From the NCBI GenBank assembly GCA_003151275.1, contig PLXC01000144.1:1-40285 (forward strand): a stretch of DNA of 40,285 nucleotides, given 5' to 3'. This stretch comes from Candidatus Melainabacteria bacterium. Lineage in GTDB: Bacteria > Cyanobacteriota > Vampirovibrionia > Obscuribacterales > Obscuribacteraceae. The notes under the pieces are model-generated. The model saw only the letters and a program-made list of their open reading frames with translations. It searched no databases and was not told where the DNA came from. A program made the position numbers and the translations under genes. Below, piece after piece: positions 1 through 8,201 of this stretch; the first letter of the stretch is position 1; the number at the start of each line of letters is the position of its first letter.

Positions 1-1102
1 ATTTGTTGAACGCGTTTGCCACTGGGCGGCAATCAACCAGATCGTTGGGGCTACCAATTTCTTCGTCTTCGTTTAATTCAAGTCGTGTGCGAACTGAGCG
101 CACCATTTGGGCCAGCGCTGGACGAACTGCGCGCATGAGGAGATCACCCACACCGCGCAGGTGTCGGTTTTCTAAACTGTCTATGTTATCTGTGGTGCCA
201 TTGCTCAGTGGCAGGTTGAGAATGTATTCAACTGCAGCCATGAGATCATCGGCGCTCATTTGCAGCGAGTCGCTATCAATACCGAGTTTCTTGTTAACGC
301 GGCGCCGTCCGAGGTTACCCATCGAATAACGGCGCTTGTCAGTTAGCTCTTTTAGAGCAGTAACACCACCACTGGTGCCACCGCCACCATCCGGTTTCCA
401 ACCACGTCCCACAATTGCCAGGGCTTCAGTCGGAGTAACTTTTTTCCATTCAATGCGATTTTTTTCAAGCAGAGGACCGATCCGCTTCTGCAACGTGGCA
501 TCGTCAATACCCATTGCTGCCAACACTGTTGTGGCCGCAATCCAGCTGCGTTTTGGTAATTTGATTCTGCACTTGGCGCGGCTGGTTTTTCCAGAGCCTG
601 GATCAAGTTCCAATTCGATGCTTACAGGTGCGCCTTGCTCGGCAAGCCATAATGCTTTGTAGCTGCTTGGACCGCCTTGCGAAAAATAGATACCTGGTGC
701 ACGCACCAATTGTCCCAGTACAACGCGTTCAGATCCGTTAATTACAAAAGTACCGCGGTCTGTAATCACCGGCACATCCGCGACGTATGCTGTCGATTTG
801 CGGAGTTCGTGGGTCTGCGTATCGCGTAACCAAACTTCCATCATCATGCGGCGTGCATGAGTCATGTTTGTTTTGCGAGCGGCTTCCGATGAAGTGGGAT
901 AGCCGGAATCTTGCGCGTAGTCTTCAAAGCGCCAGTGTACTTTGCCATCTTGTCCCACAAAGGAGACTTCGAAACGATGACTAAACTCACTGGTCATGGG
1001 ACAAATTTCAGCGAACAGATTACCCAGGGTTTCTTCGAGGAACTTTCGGTATGACCGCCTCGGAAACTCGGCTAAATCTGGAGCCTGAAAGTAAAAACTC
1101 AT
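1..1102 (-). CDS. rpoB: RNA polymerase beta subunit, N-terminal part (divergent RpoB), cut by window edge
   Basis: The minus strand from an ATG at 1102 stays open to base 1, giving about 367 residues with no stop in the window. The translation carries RpoB landmarks in order: a PRRSYRKFLEE segment near residue 14 (family: SFKWFLEEGL), VPVITDRGTFVINGSERVV (family: PLMTDRGTFIINGAERVI), KRRYSMGNLGRRRVNKKLG (family: KRYDLGRVGRYKLNKKL), and DNIDSLENRHLRGVGDLL (family: DDIDHLGNRRVRSVGELL). The short spacing resembles the cyanobacterial type, without the large lobe inserts. Several nearly invariant positions are changed (GNRRVRSVGE to ENRHLRGVGD). The rifampicin region and catalytic centre lie outside the window. 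The start overlaps the upstream TPR gene's stop in an ATGA, with GGAG seven bases before the ATG. Family assignment is firm; whether this is the only RpoB or a paralogue cannot be decided here. Confidence 0.88.
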   Translation of the reverse strand, partial: MSFYFQAPDLAEFPRRSYRKFLEETLGNLFAEICPMTSEFSHRFEVSFVGQDGKVHWRFEDYAQDSGYPTSSEAARKTNMTHARRMMMEVWLRDTQTHELRKSTAYVADVPVITDRGTFVINGSERVVLGQLVRAPGIYFSQGGPSSYKALWLAEQGAPVSIELELDPGSGKTSRAKCRIKLPKRSWIAATTVLAAMGIDDATLQKRIGPLLEKNRIEWKKVTPTEALAIVGRGWKPDGGGGTSGGVTALKELTDKRRYSMGNLGRRRVNKKLGIDSDSLQMSADDLMAAVEYILNLPLSNGTTDNIDSLENRHLRGVGDLLMRAVRPALAQMVRSVRTRLELNEDEEIGSPNDLVDCRPVANAFNK

Positions 1103-3105
1103 TGAGGTACTCCGGCACCGTCGCTCGATAAGGATCGTTTGTGAATCGACATTGCTCTGGCTAGATCTTCAGCATAAGTCTTCTGCTTCGGATTTAGTGC
1201 ACTGGCTATCCTAAATTCCGAAATTGCTTCACTAATTTCTCCGGATGACATCAGGTTGACAGCCAGTCTGTGGTGAATTTCGGGATTCTGCAAATTATCG
1301 GACAGTAATTGTCGAAGCAGCGTTACGGCACCACTATAGTCTTTTTGCGCTTCGCAGGCTGTAACTTTCGACAGGTTATCGGTTGGTGCAGACGGCGCCG
1401 ACTGAGCTGGAATTGCACCAGCGGCTGCGGCTGCGCTAGGCGCGGCTTGTTGAGCGGCATCCATTTCGTCGTGTGTTCTAAAATTCATTGTCGAAGGAAG
1501 CGACGGTGAGCCAGTTCCACCTTCAAACATATTTTTTCTAGGTGCTCCCATATCGGTTGGCGCTGCTTGTTGAGCAGGAGCAATCGCTTGAGCTTGTTGT
1601 TGAACAGGTGCAGCTGGGGCTGTTGCCGCTGCCGCTGGCTGACCAAAACCACCGCTTGTGATTTTGTTGGCGATTTGAGTTGCCATTGATCCTGACTGTT
1701 GCGCAGTCATGCCGCTTTGAGACTGCATCGCTTTCATGCGAGCAGCAGCTTCTTTGTTGTTTTCTGGATCGATCAACACACAAGTCAAGTAAGCTTGGTG
1801 CGCGTTTTGGTAGTCTCCATTGGCTTCTAGGCATTCTCCGAGGAGGAATTGATACTCGGCATTTCTTGGCTCGAGCATCACAGCTTGATTGATTTCAGCT
1901 AAAGCTTCTCTGCGCAATCCCTGGTTATACAGAGTCGTGGAAGCCAATTTATGCTTGTCAGCTTTAGCGTGTTGGTAGGCGCGACCTAAACTGGCCCGTC
2001 CTGCTTCCAAGCCAAGATTCTTTGGATCAAGAGCCTCAAGCTTTCTGTACGAACTTTCTGCACCGACGAAATCTTGCGTCAGTTGCAGCGCACCAGCTAA
2101 TCCCAAGTGGTTTTCTGCAAGCAGAGGATTGGCGGCCACTTGTTTGCGCCAGATCTCAACGAGCTGTTGTCCAGCGGCGACGTCCTTTGGATCAAGAATT
2201 ACTGCTTTGCGCAAAGATGCGGCAGCGGAAGTGTTGTCTCTTTGAGCCAGAGCCAGAAATCCGAGTTGACGGTGTGCTGCTCCGCAATTTGGATCCTTGA
2301 CGATCGCCTGAAGATACCAGTTGTTGGCAGTTGTGATTTGACCATAGCGATAAGCCATGTCACCCATTTTGACGTAGGTGCGAGCCGATGGCTCCAGCTG
2401 CATCGCTGCCTGATACTCAATTGCAGCTCCCTCAAAATCGTTTGCTCCAGCTAGTTGATCGCCTACAGACAGGCGTACTTCTGCATTGCCGGCATCAAGT
2501 CCGCTTTTCTTCATACATTCAACTAACATTTTGCCGGCCAGACCGTTATCCGGTGCAGCACTCAAAGCTTTACGGAAGAGACTGGCGGCACCCGAGTAGT
2601 CCTTGCCAGCCATTCTCTGCTGACCAAATGCCGTGCGAGCAGCGGACAGGTTGACTCTAAACTGCTTGTTACGTGGATCATATTGGACAGCTTTTTCGTG
2701 AGCGGCAAGCGCTTCCATCCAACGGCCCTGCTTACCTAGTGCGACAGCGCTGTTGTTGGCGTCGACGGCAACTTGCGCTTGTTTGTGATAAGCATCAACT
2801 TGCTGCTGTTGTGCCCTTACTGAGGCGTCATAAGCTTGTTTCTTGGCTTCGTCTGCACGTTTTTGGGCTTCGAGGTCATCAACCTTCTTTTGCTTTTCGA
2901 CTTCTCTGTAATCCGGACGGCGGTTGAAACGCGTTGCGCTAGGCGGGATCACGGTCTCTCCACCATTATCGAAGTCTTTCGAGTCACGCTCATGCGGCAG
3001 AGGGGCTGCGTTGAGTTTAGTGGCTGGGGCCTGCATGGTGGCGTAGGTCAGATGTAAACTGATTGCCAGAGACAGGGAATATATGATTTTGTGCGGGTTG
3101 CTCAT
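1099..3105 (-). CDS. Exported TPR-repeat protein
   Basis: A 668-residue protein. The first ~25 residues contain a hydrophobic stretch (IIYSLSLAISLHLTYA) that looks like a signal peptide or membrane anchor. Residues ~65-110 are a charged, Gln-rich probable coiled coil. Residues ~110-460 hold about eight tetratricopeptide units, recognisable by W/Y-x-x-A-L/A...A...DP patterns (for example a WMEALAAHEKAVQYDP unit). Next comes a low-complexity Ala/Gln/Pro linker (~470-580) and two more TPR units at the C-terminus. TPRs are protein-binding scaffolds; nothing shows the partner. No clear Shine-Dalgarno precedes the ATG at 3105. Its stop overlaps the start of the RpoB gene by four bases, so the two are probably translationally coupled, which is an unusual neighbour for rpoB. 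Confidence 0.85.
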   Translation of the reverse strand: MSNPHKIIYSLSLAISLHLTYATMQAPATKLNAAPLPHERDSKDFDNGGETVIPPSATRFNRRPDYREVEKQKKVDDLEAQKRADEAKKQAYDASVRAQQQQVDAYHKQAQVAVDANNSAVALGKQGRWMEALAAHEKAVQYDPRNKQFRVNLSAARTAFGQQRMAGKDYSGAASLFRKALSAAPDNGLAGKMLVECMKKSGLDAGNAEVRLSVGDQLAGANDFEGAAIEYQAAMQLEPSARTYVKMGDMAYRYGQITTANNWYLQAIVKDPNCGAAHRQLGFLALAQRDNTSAAASLRKAVILDPKDVAAGQQLVEIWRKQVAANPLLAENHLGLAGALQLTQDFVGAESSYRKLEALDPKNLGLEAGRASLGRAYQHAKADKHKLASTTLYNQGLRREALAEINQAVMLEPRNAEYQFLLGECLEANGDYQNAHQAYLTCVLIDPENNKEAAARMKAMQSQSGMTAQQSGSMATQIANKITSGGFGQPAAAATAPAAPVQQQAQAIAPAQQAAPTDMGAPRKNMFEGGTGSPSLPSTMNFRTHDEMDAAQQAAPSAAAAAGAIPAQSAPSAPTDNLSKVTACEAQKDYSGAVTLLRQLLSDNLQNPEIHHRLAVNLMSSGEISEAISEFRIASALNPKQKTYAEDLARAMSIHKRSLSSDGAGVPQ

Positions 3106-3412
3106 GGTTTTTTAAAATCTGGCTGAGGGTGAAGACAATATTGGTTCTCAATGTGAGCACAGCTTAACGATTCCGGGGCTGCCAAGTCTATTGGGGGATA
3201 TCCCACAGGCTTCGTATATTTCCCACAGTTGATATACGCTCGGCGACTGAAAATAGGGAACAGGAAAGGCATTGACTTGACGAAGGCTGCCACATACCTT
3301 ACCTTTCCATATAAGGGGGATTTTTGGAAGTGTCTGGTTCCCCAAAGCGTTGTTACAATTAAACCCGTGGCACATCCCACAAGATTTTAAAAACTAGGTT
3401 CTGGAGATTTCC
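3106..3412. other. Divergent intergenic region between TPR protein and response regulator
   Basis: About 307 bases separating two divergently transcribed genes, so promoters for both should lie here. I see a TACAAT-like hexamer near 3354 on the plus strand but no convincing -35 element at the right distance. Short minus-strand frames covering most of the gap lack a ribosome binding site and recognisable features. I call nothing coding here. Confidence 0.5.
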
Positions 3413-4405
3413 TTGGATTCTTATTCACAACCGCCCCGGCACTCAGTGTTCCGACCACGTACTGTGTTATGTGAGCGTCATGAGCTGATCCGGTTCGGGC
3501 TTAAAAGAGTAGTTTCAGAAGTTGTGGAGATAGTCGGGGAAGCCGCAGATGGCATGGCTGCCATCGAGATGATTAGGCGCCTGCGACCTGATTTTGTGAT
3601 TACTGATGTTGATCTGGATGTTTTGAACGGTGTGGAAGTTTGCCGCCGTGTCACAACTGAGATGCCCAACGCCAATGTTCTAATTTTGACCGATTCGTAT
3701 CACGCTACCAAATATCACAATCAGTTGATGCGGGCGGGGGCACGAGGCTTTTGCCTGAAGAGTTCTGGACCGAGAACCTTATTTGAAGCAATCGAACAGG
3801 TGACGAGAGCCTTGCCGTTTTGCGACCCGAAGATCACCCAGCTAGTCAAGCAAAGTCCGGCGACTTCCATGCCGAACTCCAATTTGACCGACAGAGAAAT
3901 AGAAGTTTTGATTCGTCTTGACTTGCGCAACAAAGAAATTTCAGAAGAGTTGGATATGAAATTACGCACGGTAGAGAAACATATCGAATGTATTCTTGCC
4001 AAGTTGAAAGTGCCGACTAGAACTGCTGCGGCTTTGAAAGCTGTGCAATTGGGTTATGTTCTACTACCCAAGATGCCAGGACGCGATCCAGTTACAGGGG
4101 TGACCCACGAACAAACAGTAGCTGAGTTGCAAGCTGAACTTGCCATTGCCAACGAACACTTGAAGGCTTTGCTTAAACAAAATGAACTACTGAAGGAAGC
4201 TTTAAACGAAAAGATGCGTCCATCCGGTCAGAGCTTTGGCACTCCTAACCCTAACGCGCCGCAAACACCACCTCCTCAGCGTCCGCAGCAGATGCAACGC
4301 CAGCCAGAAAAGGAAAAGGAAGAGGAAGAGCAAGTTGTGACGCCACCTAGACCGAATCCTCCGCGTTCACTTCCGCCGCCGGATCCGTTCGGTCCAGTCA
4401 TTTAA
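3413..4405 (+). CDS. NarL/LuxR-type response regulator with proline-rich tail
   Basis: 330 residues, starting at a TTG preceded by GGAG at 3403-3406; no ATG fits better. Receiver domain: residues ~16-135, with probable phosphoacceptor D65 (ITDVDLD, eight residues before the conserved Gly as in the family), the switch Thr in LILTDS and the conserved Lys in FCLKSSG. LuxR/GerE helix-turn-helix: ~153-213 (LTDREIEVL ... LRTVEKHIECILAKLKV). A short coiled coil (~232-272) and a Pro/Gln/Glu-rich disordered tail (~275-330) follow; such a tail is not usual for NarL proteins, which normally end after the HTH at ~215 residues. It is expected to be a phosphorylation-dependent transcription regulator. No histidine kinase gene is nearby, so it would be an orphan regulator. 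Confidence 0.88.
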   Translation: MDSYSQPPRHSVFRPRTVLCERHELIRFGLKRVVSEVVEIVGEAADGMAAIEMIRRLRPDFVITDVDLDVLNGVEVCRRVTTEMPNANVLILTDSYHATKYHNQLMRAGARGFCLKSSGPRTLFEAIEQVTRALPFCDPKITQLVKQSPATSMPNSNLTDREIEVLIRLDLRNKEISEELDMKLRTVEKHIECILAKLKVPTRTAAALKAVQLGYVLLPKMPGRDPVTGVTHEQTVAELQAELAIANEHLKALLKQNELLKEALNEKMRPSGQSFGTPNPNAPQTPPPQRPQQMQRQPEKEKEEEEQVVTPPRPNPPRSLPPPDPFGPVI

Positions 4406-4930
4406 ATACTGCATCAGTTCAATCGGCATTGATTTCGCGCGCTTTGGCTCGTAAAGACCTATTGCAGCAATCAGAGCGCGCCATCCGACTAATTGCTCCG
4501 CACCACCTGCGGTGTCTGTCGATTTAGAGAGCACCGGCAGCCGCCTTTTTCATCACATCGCTCGGTTCTTAAGTGCCACCTGGGATTGCTTCTGGTGGAT
4601 TATGGCAGTCGTTAAATGGTGACCCTAGGACCAGGACAGTGACATTGGCTGTGAGCGGACGAGCATCGCTGATCGATCGTTCATTTTTGCGCAGAGCTGG
4701 CCAGAACTTGACAGATATAAAGCGCGCATTACAACTCATGTCGACAATAGCCAACTGATTTAAGTAGCATGAAGCTTCAAAACGTAGGAGTGAAGCGCAT
4801 TTGCAAAACATGTTTAACAAATAAGCGACCGGCGCGATCAGTGTAAGACAAAAGGCCATACAATCATACGTCGAGCTATTTTTAGGTATCCGTTGGAATC
4901 CATAAGACCGTGTCTCTAGAGGTAAAGTGA
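4406..4930. other. 525-base intergenic region with one structured element
   Basis: No convincing gene. A 61-codon plus-strand frame (4573-4758) and a 96-codon minus-strand frame (4569-4859) overlap each other and have no motif or ribosome site. A nested hairpin is visible: GCGCGCT (4437-4443) pairs with AGCGCGC (4475-4481), enclosing ATTG-CAG-CAAT (4461-4471). It could be an mRNA 3'-end structure of the regulator gene or part of a small RNA; no run of T follows it. The region just before 4931 provides AGAGG for the downstream gene. Confidence 0.4.
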
Positions 4931-5491
4931 ATGTCCAACATATACGGATCGCCTAATGGTATTGAGCGTCGTGCCTATCGCACCACTAATGCCACTTTGA
5001 ACAGTATTCCGGCTGCCACTCCCCCGCAGCTAACAACTGGGAAACAAGGCGATCCGCTAAAACAGACGTGCACTCGCGAATATTTGGCCCAACTCTTGGA
5101 AGGCCAGGTGGAATTGGCGATTGAGAACGGTTATCCATTAAGCCTTGTGTTGGCCGAGTTTCAGACTGAAGAAAATGCGTCGCAAGAATCTGAAGCAGTA
5201 CTGTATGCGGTGGCACAACAATTCAATTTGAATTTACGTCCAACCGACATCATTGTTCGTTTTAGAAACAAAACGTTGGCGATGATTCTGCATGAGTGCA
5301 ATGAAATTGGCGCGCGACAAGCGACTACGCGCTTGAATTCTTTTCTGGCCAGTGGTGCGCGTGTAGGTAACGAAAAAGTTGTGGTCAAGCCGCAATATGG
5401 TTATTCTTCGCAGATCACTCGAGGATCAGACAGAGCCGCGAAATTGTTGGCAACTGCTGAACAATCTCTCAAGTCCTCGCAACAAAATTAG
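4931..5491 (+). CDS. Degenerate GGDEF-domain protein, probably catalytically inactive
   Basis: 186 residues, ATG start with AGAGG about eight bases upstream. After a ~40-residue polar N-terminus, residues ~41-165 follow the GGDEF fold pattern: DPLKQTCTREYLAQLL (family: DPLTGLYNRRYFEELL), YPLSLVLAEFQ (PLSLLLLDID), LRPTDIIVRF (LRPTDLVARY), then LAMIL (FAVIL) and VVVKPQYGYS (VTVSIGVA). The signature GGDEF is replaced by RNKTL, and the metal-binding Asp of the LLLDID strand is Glu, so diguanylate cyclase activity is not expected. Degenerate GGDEF domains elsewhere can bind c-di-GMP or GTP or partner proteins; the RxxD I-site is not evident here. Family assignment is my reading of the pattern and needs a profile search. 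Confidence 0.6.
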   Translation: MSNIYGSPNGIERRAYRTTNATLNSIPAATPPQLTTGKQGDPLKQTCTREYLAQLLEGQVELAIENGYPLSLVLAEFQTEENASQESEAVLYAVAQQFNLNLRPTDIIVRFRNKTLAMILHECNEIGARQATTRLNSFLASGARVGNEKVVVKPQYGYSSQITRGSDRAAKLLATAEQSLKSSQQN

Positions 5492-5541
5492 GATTGCTGC
5501 CAATCTAGGTTTCCTGGCGCTAACTATTTGGCAGTGCGCGA

Positions 5542-6384
5542 TTAAAAGTCAAACACCCGAGATGTTTGCGTTGTAACTGGTGGCACTTCACTTGTAATCA
5601 AGTCTAGTTCAAACAAGGCGTCAAGCACGTCTCGGAAAAACGCGTTCGAGGTTGTCATCTCTTCTGCACTATTGATTCGAACAATATCGAAAAAACTAAT
5701 CACATTTCCCCAATTCTGATCAGGATGCTTCAGATTGCTTGAAACAGCGAAGCCAGTCATTCTTGAGGCGAGTATCTTTTCTCTGACTCGGTAGCTGGCA
5801 AACAATTTCTCGACAATTTGAGGGTGTGTCGTTTTAATCACGAACCGGCTATCGACATCATAGTGTCCGCATTTAGTTTCCGCGCCGGAGTCGGTTTTTG
5901 GTTTCTTGTCGGCCACTTCTTTCAGTTCAGGCCAGAGTCTGATTACGTTTTCGAGTGGCTTCGAGAGAAACTCCACAGATGTGCCCCTAGTCATGATGCT
6001 CAGTTGAAACTCTTGTTTAGGAACAAATCGCGTTCCTTGAGAAATCAACATCACTTTGCCAGGAAAAATTAGCGGAAATTCAGCCGGTCCCAAGACTCGA
6101 GAAACCAGCTTCCAGTGCTTATACCGAACGTTGATGACCGGAAACTTGAGCTTATCGATTAATCGTCGGCGCAGTTCGTGATCAAGCAGGGCGTTGCCCG
6201 AGTTAAGTTTCGGAATGTCAGCCTCATCCTTGTACATACGCCCTTCGGAAAGTGTGCCGCCTTGCTTAGCGGTAAACCCTTTCACTGTTCGCATCATTTC
6301 TTTGTGGTATTTCTCCAGCCAATCGTCACCTTTGTTTTTCCAAAGGTCGAAGAAACGAGAGGCTAGCTTTTCCCAAGGCTCCAT
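5542..6384 (-). CDS. Hypothetical cytoplasmic protein
   Basis: 280 residues, ATG at 6384. No signal peptide and no membrane helix. Features: an amphipathic N-terminus rich in Trp/Lys (residues ~1-30), a basic central part, and a segment near residue 195 (SRFVIKTTHPQIVEKLF) like the strand-helix seen in several conserved proteins of unknown function that read 'DxRFxVxxxxP..a..ll'. I do not recognise the family. It converges on the GGDEF-like gene and lies 76 bases downstream of the uracil-DNA glycosylase gene on the same strand, so the two may share a transcript. Confidence 0.65.
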   Translation of the reverse strand: MEPWEKLASRFFDLWKNKGDDWLEKYHKEMMRTVKGFTAKQGGTLSEGRMYKDEADIPKLNSGNALLDHELRRRLIDKLKFPVINVRYKHWKLVSRVLGPAEFPLIFPGKVMLISQGTRFVPKQEFQLSIMTRGTSVEFLSKPLENVIRLWPELKEVADKKPKTDSGAETKCGHYDVDSRFVIKTTHPQIVEKLFASYRVREKILASRMTGFAVSSNLKHPDQNWGNVISFFDIVRINSAEEMTTSNAFFRDVLDALFELDLITSEVPPVTTQTSRVFDF

Positions 6385-6460
6385 CCAATTACTCCCAATC
6401 CAACATCATTGATCGTATTCGATTTGTAAGTGTTTGGAACATAATGTATCGCTTGTGCAT

Positions 6461-7090
6461 TCAGGTACGAGTTGAATCCACCATTTGATTCCAGGCGGGA
6501 TGGCTTCCCAAAAGTGTTAACGCCTCAGCCAACAAAGTAATCCCCGGTTCGCGTTTGAACCATGTTGAGGCACCGGAAGGATGAGGCAGTGGTATCACTT
6601 CACAGGTTTGCCCAAAGGCAACCACTGCAAACTTCTTGCCGATTATTTCAGTTAACGGGCTGGTAGGGAGGAACTGCTCTATGGCGAGCCGACCAACAGG
6701 AATAATCAGTTCCGGTTCCATCAGTCGAAATTCTCTGTTCATCCAGCTTGCACAAGTATTTACCTCCAGGGCAGATGGGACGCGGTCACCACCCTGCTTT
6801 GTCTTGCCCGGAAAGCAGCGACAGACGGCGCCGATAAAAGCCCGAGAGCGAAACTGTTCTTCATTTATGCCTATCGTTTCAAACCACTTGAACATGGTCT
6901 TACCAGCTGTCCAGGCAAAAGGGCGACCAAATGAGCCCTCGCGCGGTCCTGGCGCTTGACCGCACAGGTAGACCTTGCTGACCACTGCTGTAGGGGTGAT
7001 TACAGGACCAATCATGTTTGGGCAGGCTGTGCATGTTTTCAGTTGTGAAAGATGCTCTTCCAGGGTTGTTTGAAGCATAATCTCAGTCAT
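6461..7090 (-). CDS. Uracil-DNA glycosylase, Fe-S type (family 4/5-like)
   Basis: 209 residues; removes uracil from DNA at the start of base excision repair. Motif 1 is GQAPGPREGSFGRPF (residues ~44-58, family: GEAPGxxED..GxPF). Motif 2 is PLPHPSGAS near residue 168. Cysteines C20 and C23 (CTAC), C90/C92 (VCRC) and C113 match the C-x2-C ... C-x(~16-20)-C spacing of the 4Fe-4S ligands in family 4 enzymes. Motif 1 differs from both classical family 4 and family 5, so the exact family is open. The start ATG at 7090 was chosen because the CxxC lies at the usual distance; a second ATG four codons later would also work. Confidence 0.85.
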   Translation of the reverse strand: MTEIMLQTTLEEHLSQLKTCTACPNMIGPVITPTAVVSKVYLCGQAPGPREGSFGRPFAWTAGKTMFKWFETIGINEEQFRSRAFIGAVCRCFPGKTKQGGDRVPSALEVNTCASWMNREFRLMEPELIIPVGRLAIEQFLPTSPLTEIIGKKFAVVAFGQTCEVIPLPHPSGASTWFKREPGITLLAEALTLLGSHPAWNQMVDSTRT

Positions 7091-7159
7091 AGAGCCTTAA
7101 TAAGGGACTTTCGGATAACTAACTGACCACGCGCAAAATCGACAGCGCAAGCGAAGGCA

Positions 7160-7178
7160 ATGAGGCTCTGAGCCTCAT
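7160..7178. promoter_or_regulatory. Perfect 19-base dyad in divergent promoter region
   Basis: ATGAGGCTC (7160-7168) and GAGCCTCAT (7170-7178) are exact reverse complements around a single T. The dyad sits between the divergent uracil-DNA glycosylase and LmeA-like genes, 82 bases from the 3'-most base of one start codon. The size and symmetry are those of an operator for a dimeric repressor. It does not match the cyanobacterial LexA or NtcA consensus that I know. Function is inference. Confidence 0.45.
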
Positions 7179-7274
7179 AACAAATTATCACACGAAGATG
7201 TTAAGAGAAGCATCTTTCAGAAGGTGAGGCAATTTGATATCCTTTGCAGCCTGTTGTCCGCCCGCAGTCTTGCC

Positions 7275-8201
7275 ATGGACCTAACTTTGATGAAAGTGCC
7301 TAAGCTGCCTATAAAATTATCTGCGCTGGTGCTTTTGTCGTGTGCAGCACCCGCTTTCGCCGAGGTAAAGGAACCTGAGGCTGCGCCAACACCTTTTCCG
7401 ATCGGTAGCAAATTTAGCCGTACGGTTCAGAAGGTTACTGGCATTACTTTCTTGAGCGATGTTATCGCTGGTCAAGCAGCTAAAAAAGTGCTGCGCAAAA
7501 AACTAGGCGGCAAAGTCAAAGTGAAAGTGAAAACTTTCGGACTGACTGATCTAGTGGCTGGAAAAATCAAATCAGTGTCCGTGTCATCGGATGGTGGTGC
7601 CTACAAGAACATTCCCCTCGGGGAAGTTGAAATGGTTAGTGCTACTCCGATTTGGTATCAGTACAAGCGCAAAGATGGACAGAAACCGGGTCTGAAGACG
7701 CCAATTCTTTTAAACGTCAAAGGCGATTTAAGTACGAACGATATCATCACTGCCTTAGGCTCCGAAAGAATCGCAAGATCAATGCGCGGCTTAAAGTTGG
7801 ATCTTCCAGGGCTTGGCGACCAGCAACTACAGGTGGTGCGTCCGAAAGTTGAGATCGGTGACAGCACTCTTAAAATTGACGCGCTCCTGATTACGCAAGG
7901 CGCCGCCGAGGACACTGGAGTGCCGATAGTGATTTCAGGCAGACCGGTACTCGAAGGCGACAAAATATTCTTGCGTGAGATGAAAGTCAGCTCCCCAGAT
8001 ATTGTAGAGCCTGAAAAGTTTGCCGCGTTCGCCGAAGAATTGCTAAATCCGATTGTTGATTTCAGCCGGATGGACAGGAAAGATCATGCATTCAGACTGA
8101 AAGAATTGGCTATCAAAAAGGATGTCGTTCAGGGAGGCGGTCAATTATTGATTGCGCCTCGCCCCGACGCAGCTGTTGCTCAGTCGGATACATCTAAGTA
8201 A
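7275..8201 (+). CDS. LmeA-like (DUF2993) exported phospholipid-binding protein
   Basis: About 308 residues from the ATG at 7275. A signal peptide is clear: basic KVPKLPIK, hydrophobic LSALVLLSCAAP, cleavage near AFA-EV. The mature part has the DUF2993/LmeA layout common in cyanobacteria and actinobacteria: a KVKVKTFGLTDLVAGKIKSVSV strand-loop-strand, the SVSSDGGAYKNIPLGEVEMVS segment and a C-terminal region with FxxFAEELLNPIVD. LmeA binds phospholipid in mycobacteria; the general role is probably envelope lipid handling. The open frame extends upstream to a GTG at 7224, but that would place 22 extra residues before the signal peptide; ATG 7290 is the other likely start. None has a strong ribosome site. 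Confidence 0.78.
   Translation: MDLTLMKVPKLPIKLSALVLLSCAAPAFAEVKEPEAAPTPFPIGSKFSRTVQKVTGITFLSDVIAGQAAKKVLRKKLGGKVKVKVKTFGLTDLVAGKIKSVSVSSDGGAYKNIPLGEVEMVSATPIWYQYKRKDGQKPGLKTPILLNVKGDLSTNDIITALGSERIARSMRGLKLDLPGLGDQQLQVVRPKVEIGDSTLKIDALLITQGAAEDTGVPIVISGRPVLEGDKIFLREMKVSSPDIVEPEKFAAFAEELLNPIVDFSRMDRKDHAFRLKELAIKKDVVQGGGQLLIAPRPDAAVAQSDTSK

Noticed and set aside
336..662. Plus-strand frames over the first kilobase
   Set aside because: The minus strand encodes a clear RpoB through this region, so these are shadows.
3102..3380. 92-codon minus-strand frame upstream of the TPR gene
   Set aside because: No ribosome site or motif; occupies a divergent promoter region.
4708..4713. TTGACA hexamer as a promoter -35
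   Set aside because: The hexamer 17 bases downstream (ACAACT) is not a -10 element, and the next gene is over 200 bases away.
4573..4758. 61-codon plus-strand frame in the 525-base gap
   Set aside because: No ribosome site or similarity; the opposite strand is equally open.
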